A stretch of DNA of 47,082 bases from Fibrobacterales bacterium. Its GTDB lineage: Bacteria > Fibrobacterota > Fibrobacteria > Fibrobacterales > CADBQJ01. The notes under the pieces are model-generated. The model was not told where the DNA came from, did not search any database, and was given only the letters and a program-made list of their open reading frames with translations. Both the position numbers and the translations under genes were made by a program. Of the stretch, positions 43,001-47,082 are shown piece by piece (the stretch's first letter is position 1; every line of letters starts with the position of its first letter). The stretch spans positions 1 through 47,082 of the forward strand of contig JAGCEZ010000030.1 in NCBI GenBank assembly GCA_017650365.1. The letters run 5' to 3'.

Positions 43001-46000
43001 CGACCCCGCGGGCGACGACTACGAATACGACGCGCAGAAGGACGCCTCCAACCCCGACCGGCGCATCAACGGCACCGAGGGGAACAACAACGACGCCTAC
43101 GCCGGGCGCGGATTCGACACCGAGGACCTCGACGGATCCGGCTCGCTCGACGCGGACGAGGAGTTCGTGCGCTACCGGATCGACCTGACGGAGGGCTACG
43201 GCTACGAGGAGCTGCGCAACGGCTGGCGCCGCTACCGGATCCCGCTGGAGGACTTCCACGAGACGGTCTCGGCGGAAGGCGCCACCGCGGCGGACATCCT
43301 GGGGAACGCGGCCTACACGCGCGTCTGGATGGGCGACCTGCCCGCGGGCGTGGCGAACGCGACCGTGCAGATCGCGCGCTTCGCGGTGGTCGGCAACCAG
43401 TGGGAGGGCTCCGAGCGGTCGAGCCTCTACGAGACGCCCGCCGACGTCAATTCGCAGCGCGCCGTGGTGGGCGGCTCGACCGTGGACGTGGACTACGGGA
43501 TCGCGTCGGCGTCGCCGGACTCGAACGCGCTGAAGGTCCGCGTGGTCAACACGCGCGACGACATCGGCGCCTACTTCATGTCGCCCCACGTGACCGCCGA
43601 GGAGGACGGCGACGGCGTGAAGCAGCGCGAGCAGTCGCTGGCGCTGGAGTTCACGCACCTGCACCCCGGCCAGAGCGTGACGGCCACGCGCTTCTTCGAC
43701 AGCGAGGAGAAGGACCTCACGCAGTACACGAAGATGTCGATGGAGATCCACCTCGACCAGGACCCCGGCTCGTCGGCCGCGGGCCGGATGCGCTTCGCGC
43801 TGCAGCTCGGGCGCGGCTCGCTGACGGGCGGCTCCGAGTACTACGAATGGTCGTTCCGGCCCGCGCCCTCCTCGTGCTCGGACCTCCAGTCCGAGAAGGA
43901 CCGCCGCGACTGCCACGAGCGCAACTGGCGCGAGAACAGGTTCACGATCGAGCTGGACGAGTGGACCGGACTGAAGGCCGACCGGAACTGGACTCCGGAC
44001 GGCGCGCTCTGGAAGCTGCGCTCCTCCTCGGGCGACTCGGTCTTCCTGCGGCGCGAGGCGCTCGAGGACATGCTCGTCGCGACGCGCGCCGACACCGCGG
44101 ACGACCCGCGCCGCGAGGTCCTGGGCGTGGTCGGCAACCCCAACCTGGGCAAGGTCAACTGGATCCGGTTCGTCGTCTCCGTGGACAAGGACCTTCCCGC
44201 CTCCGAGCTGGCGGAGGGCGAGATCTGGGTGGACGACCTGAAGCTCCGCGGCGTGCGCTCCGGCTGGGGCACCGCGGGCCGCGTCTCCGCGCAGCTCGAC
44301 TTCGGGGACGTGATCACGGTCTCCGGCGACGCGCACTACCAGGACGGCGCCTTCGCCCCGCTCAACGCGTCCGGCGCCTCCGGGCTGCCGACGCTCGCCG
44401 AGGCGGCGAGCACGCTCGACTACCGCGGCGACCTGAAGTTCCAGCTCAACAAGTTCTTCCCCGACGCCTGGAAGCTGCAGATGCCGCTCTCCTTCGGCTA
44501 CGGCGCCAGCGCCGAGCGGCCCTGGCTGAAGCCGAACTCCGACGTGGACCTCTCGCACGACGACATGGGCGACTTCGGCAGGGGGCTCTTCTTCGTCGAC
44601 AGCTCGCTCCGCGTGCGCGACACCTCCGAGGAGCGCCGCCTGCGGGAGCAGCTGGAGTCCAAGGGCTGGCAGAGCTGGACGGAGAACCGCACGGTCGCCT
44701 TCAGCTACCGCAAGGACCACGTGAAGAGCAGGGAGCTCTGGCGCGAGGCGCTCGGGCAGGTCTTCTTCGAACGCCCGCAGTTCAGCTGGCGCTGGACCAA
44801 CCGCACGCTCTACGGCCCCAAGGCGATCGACACCACCAACACCTGGAACACGGTCGTCCGCTACAACTTCGGCCAGCTCGGCCCGCAGAAACGCCGCTTC
44901 TTCAACCCCTGGCCCGAGACCTTCGACGTCACGCTCCTCGACTTCTCCTTCACTCGCACCAAGAACAGGACGCGCGACCCCGAGAGGATCGAGGAGACCG
45001 AGAAGCCCGTGAGCGAGGCGATCGTGGACCTGAACCACGCGGCCAACGTCAACTGGAACGTCTTCAGCTTCCTCAACCTCGGCTACTCGATCAACATCTA
45101 CCGCGACATGCGCGGCGACGCCGAGTCGTTCGGGCGCGAGAACCTCTTCAGCACGAGCTCCCCGGGCGGGTTCCTCGGGTGGAAGAAGCTGGTCGCGGCC
45201 GACGAGTCGGACTGGGACGTGGAGAGCGCCGAGGACGTGGTCGTGACCTACGACACGCTCGCGTCGAACTCCGGCGCCGACTCCCTCGTGGAGCGGAGGA
45301 GCTCCGCCTACCGCGTCGTCGGCGCGAAGCGGCGCTCGCTCGGCGAGGACTACGGCATCCTCTCCAACGAACGCAACCGCCGCCAGACCTTCAAGATCGG
45401 GCTCCAGCCGCGCCTCTTCGAGTTCCTGGAGATGCGCGCGAACTACCAGAGCGACTTCACGCTCGAGAAGACGATCCCCGACGGCTACGACCCGTGGGAC
45501 CCGAAGGACCTGGACGCGAACTACTGGACCGCCGGGCGCGTCGCGACCTTCGACTTCCGCCCGCGGCTCAAGATGAACAGGATCTTCCCGAAGGCCAAGG
45601 GCTGGCAGGCCGCGCTGCGGAAGATCAGCCTGAACGCGGTCGACTTCAACTGGAAGGCCTCGGTCTCGGACCAGGGCGAGGACTTCCGCCTGAACTGGCT
45701 GCACGACAGCACCTCCATGGGCCCGGGCGACTGGTGGCTCTGGGGGCTCGGCCTCTCGGACGGCGACCCGGACCACCCGGTGCGCAACTTCTGGGACGTC
45801 GTCACGGGCGACGGCCTGAAGAGCAACGACCCGAACGACTGGACCGCGTTCGGCGACTACATGTACGCGGACGTGGACTCGCTCGTGTTCCGCAACAAGT
45901 TCCGCACCACGATCGCGCGCGAAGCCGGCGCGAACACGGGGATCACGCTGCCGTTCTGGAAGATCCGCGCCTCGGGCAACGTCAAGTGGAAGCACGACTT

Positions 46001-46880
46001 CACGCAGTACCGCGCGCAGCCCCTGCAGGAGGAGCGCCACTGGACCTGGCCCTGGTGGAGCGTCTCGTTCAACGTGCCCGACGTCCACGCGAAGTTCGGC
46101 GCCACGAAGAAACACCTCTCCAAGCTGACCTTCGAGACCCGCTTCACCTACGAGAAGGACTCGACCGCCAAGCCCTACGCCTCCTCCGAGGACCTGACGC
46201 AGCGCACCTACTCCTTCGACCCGCTGCTCAAGGTGAGCATGACCACGGCCAAGCGGAAGATCGGGATCGTCAACGGCTTCTCCGTGAAGTACGAGACCGG
46301 CTGGCGCAGGCCCAAGATCGACCCCTTCGACGGCGAATACACCCAGAAGCTCTCCTTCTCGGCCCCCTGGCGCCCCCCGGCCTGGATCTACACCGACCTC
46401 GTGGACGAGGACACCTGGACCCTCCGGGACCGCCTGGAGATCACCTACGACCTGAACGTCAACAAGGGGATCCAGCTCCTGAAGTGGTATTTCCGGCTGA
46501 AGAACCCGATCCGGCTGGCCCTGGGCTTCGACTTCGAGCGGATCCTGGAGACCCGCCGGGACTACATCGCCCCTTCGGACTTCGACCCGCTCTCCTCCGA
46601 CGGGCCCGTCGAGCTCGCCTACGTCCACGTCCAGGCCGACGGCACCCGGGTCCCCGTGAACCAGGTGGACGCGGACCAGCTCGAGCCGACCAGCGAGACC
46701 GTCCCCACCGACAGCTGGCTCTTCACGGTCCGCCCCTCGGCCCGGTACCAGTTCACGAAGAAGATCGAGGGCGAGGCCTGGCTGGAGTACTCCTGGTACC
46801 GCTCCGAAAGCGCCAGTTCCGACGACAACCTGCTGGAGCAGACCCTGGCCTACTCCGTCCGGGTGCAGGTGAACTTCTGA
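40059..46880 (+). CDS. sprA: SprA/Sov-family type IX secretion translocon
   Basis: A 2273-residue outer-membrane protein of the SprA (Sov) family, the very large beta-barrel through which type IX substrates cross the outer membrane. A signal peptide (about 1-28, ending APAFAQ) is followed by repeated barrel segments. SprA hallmarks are NTKGSALLDDFESSRRELPF (about residue 785, matching the family's NTKG..DDFE motif), a second DDFE-like aromatic region and EGEIWVDDLKLRGV (about 1388); RSTPYYFGQLGP-like Tyr/Phe-rich barrel strands fill the C-terminal half, and the protein ends LAYSVRVQVNF with a terminal Phe. Length fits the family (about 2300-2500). An AT-rich stretch with TATATT (40039-40044) lies 14 nt before the ATG. 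No other T9SS gene is in the window. Confidence 0.92.
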   Translation: MKRRIRNPRGLFAFCCLLAGALAPAFAQDAAEVDLEDADLSRINVEGLPGPADLSYLGLPGQASPLDHMLPAQGVDEGKGILKVPPNATSYDHRVDYQSRQVEVTKKVRNLRSGKETPLWTGTFGDLGDYAIKMNELALRRLWLSSLVGQEKSDAPDEESTYDLDIPIKLPAWLKKFELDKPKLELEGSMVFSVSGRGKKISGSPSTSLWPGFTPDFEPSMRVKGRVGRYITIEVATSDEFSIRNDVKVHYGESKPGEFEDHILQEVEAGNTSLSLPGTELTGYSENHKGLFGVKSRWKIGPVDVTAIASQEGGSQENYTINPQSTTSEYTIRDKDFVAYKHYFLTRSDRDEWVKAAVKNRKPTTDNKPGLVLYTIANATSAAKSGNVVREVTAVYWDANGRRQTYRTNMTLRKMQGGTGAARSGQEWTWDPERRTVTLLRGSRDGFYAATWSTPDGLSVGGAGISNGGTVVVFKTERDEIDVLQELMQRNRYNVGSGAKQSGFTMRVVNAKGASSNQRGVANVTLLGLADEDGKLYRSDREIFTDDGELVMPCRPDPPHPDSSRGVPADWAERVCLEPFLALDTASAEIYSAKVRNISRAESRYSFAGTAKRRQTTLRVSESQSVSSGGCVDIAEGSEKLKIGSTTLQRGIDYEVVYELGQIELISERAKDPNSEITVSYECEPLFRIENKFLFGVRGELPFKKLGEGSLFGVTFLYRSQNTSENTPHYGREPFSSMLWGANLRLTDGARWMDVFTNGIPFIDTKKSSRWLFEAEIARSYHNPNTKGSALLDDFESSRRELPFPLRRTAWKQASPPGGARSYLRDEATDWRHMGGFVWHSNTTIDFSRIYGNTGSSSTDRQDVSVLQFNLAANDNLQGRSWGGVMRANSDYYADMGTYRYLEVVVRGSQGALYVDLGRVSEDVSINGEEPNGRLDSEGNLYTGTQEHDYGLDGVPSSQETATRWECNGAGCTGFAVSGTNDPAGDDYEYDAQKDASNPDRRINGTEGNNNDAYAGRGFDTEDLDGSGSLDADEEFVRYRIDLTEGYGYEELRNGWRRYRIPLEDFHETVSAEGATAADILGNAAYTRVWMGDLPAGVANATVQIARFAVVGNQWEGSERSSLYETPADVNSQRAVVGGSTVDVDYGIASASPDSNALKVRVVNTRDDIGAYFMSPHVTAEEDGDGVKQREQSLALEFTHLHPGQSVTATRFFDSEEKDLTQYTKMSMEIHLDQDPGSSAAGRMRFALQLGRGSLTGGSEYYEWSFRPAPSSCSDLQSEKDRRDCHERNWRENRFTIELDEWTGLKADRNWTPDGALWKLRSSSGDSVFLRREALEDMLVATRADTADDPRREVLGVVGNPNLGKVNWIRFVVSVDKDLPASELAEGEIWVDDLKLRGVRSGWGTAGRVSAQLDFGDVITVSGDAHYQDGAFAPLNASGASGLPTLAEAASTLDYRGDLKFQLNKFFPDAWKLQMPLSFGYGASAERPWLKPNSDVDLSHDDMGDFGRGLFFVDSSLRVRDTSEERRLREQLESKGWQSWTENRTVAFSYRKDHVKSRELWREALGQVFFERPQFSWRWTNRTLYGPKAIDTTNTWNTVVRYNFGQLGPQKRRFFNPWPETFDVTLLDFSFTRTKNRTRDPERIEETEKPVSEAIVDLNHAANVNWNVFSFLNLGYSINIYRDMRGDAESFGRENLFSTSSPGGFLGWKKLVAADESDWDVESAEDVVVTYDTLASNSGADSLVERRSSAYRVVGAKRRSLGEDYGILSNERNRRQTFKIGLQPRLFEFLEMRANYQSDFTLEKTIPDGYDPWDPKDLDANYWTAGRVATFDFRPRLKMNRIFPKAKGWQAALRKISLNAVDFNWKASVSDQGEDFRLNWLHDSTSMGPGDWWLWGLGLSDGDPDHPVRNFWDVVTGDGLKSNDPNDWTAFGDYMYADVDSLVFRNKFRTTIAREAGANTGITLPFWKIRASGNVKWKHDFTQYRAQPLQEERHWTWPWWSVSFNVPDVHAKFGATKKHLSKLTFETRFTYEKDSTAKPYASSEDLTQRTYSFDPLLKVSMTTAKRKIGIVNGFSVKYETGWRRPKIDPFDGEYTQKLSFSAPWRPPAWIYTDLVDEDTWTLRDRLEITYDLNVNKGIQLLKWYFRLKNPIRLALGFDFERILETRRDYIAPSDFDPLSSDGPVELAYVHVQADGTRVPVNQVDADQLEPTSETVPTDSWLFTVRPSARYQFTKKIEGEAWLEYSWYRSESASSDDNLLEQTLAYSVRVQVNF

Positions 46881-46892
46881 TCGGAAGGACGA

Positions 46893-47082
46893 TTACCTGG
46901 AACGGGTCAGCGCGAGCAATCCGTTGATGACGGTCAACGGATGGCAGGGGTTGCCGGGAATGTAGAGGTCGGGCTTGTGGCTTTCGAGCCAGGAGCGGTC
47001 CAGCTCCTTCGAACCTTCGAAAATGCCGCCGCTGATGGCGTCGGTGCCCGCAAGCACCACGATGCGCGGATCGGGGACGGCC
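46893..47082 (-). CDS. NuoB/[NiFe]-hydrogenase small-subunit-like protein, C-terminal fragment
   Basis: The last 63 codons of a minus-strand gene that enters from the right edge. The fragment reads PRIVVLAGTDAISGGIFEGS, then HKPDLYIPGNPCHPLTVING and LLALTRSR, resembling the C-terminal part of NuoB-like/energy-converting hydrogenase small subunits (usual pattern GACAxxGG...VPGCPPxP). The usual cluster Cys positions read D-A in GTDAISGG and Asn in PGNPCHP, with one Cys shifted by two. This may be a hydrogenase-related complex lacking a canonical [4Fe-4S] site. Only the 3' end is seen, so the assignment is moderate. It ends 12 bp from the sprA stop. Confidence 0.5.
   Translation of the reverse strand, partial: AVPDPRIVVLAGTDAISGGIFEGSKELDRSWLESHKPDLYIPGNPCHPLTVINGLLALTRSR

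Noticed and set aside
40038-46628. A 2196-codon open frame antisense to sprA, and a plus-strand frame of similar length
   Set aside because: Same GC-rich shadow effect; low-complexity Val/Arg/Glu or Arg/Ala/Gly composition and no motifs, whereas the sprA frame has family motifs.

Overview
The window looks like a chromosomal contig of a GC-rich (about two-thirds GC by eye) Gram-negative bacterium of the Fibrobacterota or a close FCB-group relative. Reasons: (i) a full-length SprA/Sov-type outer-membrane protein, the translocon of the type IX secretion system, which is typical of the FCB group; (ii) several lipoproteins whose lipidated Cys is followed by Gly/Ser/Glu-rich linkers, a style common in Fibrobacter; (iii) promoter-like octamers of the form TAnnTTTG/C, which resemble the Bacteroidetes -7 element rather than TATAAT. 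The taxonomic call is inference; no rRNA gene is present.

Layout. 1-316: a broken ABC-transporter ATPase whose two halves face opposite ways (probable fold-back chimera at the contig end), followed by its MacB-type permease (322-1545). 1552-2917: secreted thermonuclease-like protein and a calcineurin-like phosphoesterase (minus strand). 3274-5112: ilvD. 5138-5167: bidirectional terminator. 5194-7357: galE and a GH18 lipoprotein (minus strand). 7358-7611: candidate replication-origin/centromere region with two perfect parS palindromes and several DnaA-box-like 9-mers. 7612-17810: an unbroken same-strand run rsmG-parA-parB-M23 peptidase-bactofilin-atpI-like-atpBEFHAGDC. 17788-20428: three translationally overlapping minus-strand genes (lipoprotein, GT4 glycosyltransferase, DUF2334-type deacetylase). 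20541-22487: gyrB, followed by a secreted NodB-type deacetylase. 23493-28412: a YwqK/MORN-repeat lipoprotein, a small two-TM protein and a RapA-type SWI2/SNF2 ATPase. 28471-31914: an outer-membrane-like protein, a nitrilase-family amidase, a rhomboid protease and an unknown protein. 32013-35678: oadG-oadA-oadB, a biotin-dependent Na+-pumping decarboxylase, closed by a strong terminator. 35836-39157: two lipoproteins, an O6-alkylguanine methyltransferase and a small unknown protein. 39093-39962: rsmA. 40059-46880: sprA. 46893-47082: the end of a NuoB/hydrogenase-small-subunit-like gene.

How the genes fit together. The rsmG-parAB block with parS and gyrB nearby marks an origin-proximal region. 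The peptidase and bactofilin genes directly behind parB suggest that segregation, cell-shape and energy genes are co-transcribed. The decarboxylase exports Na+ while the F-type ATP synthase has an H+-type c subunit by motif, so the two probably use different ions. The most striking observation is a recurring CTAnnTTTS element placed 4-5 nt before the ATG of at least seven genes, which predicts leaderless mRNAs used alongside Shine-Dalgarno-led genes. No tRNA, rRNA, CRISPR array, insertion sequence or prophage was seen.
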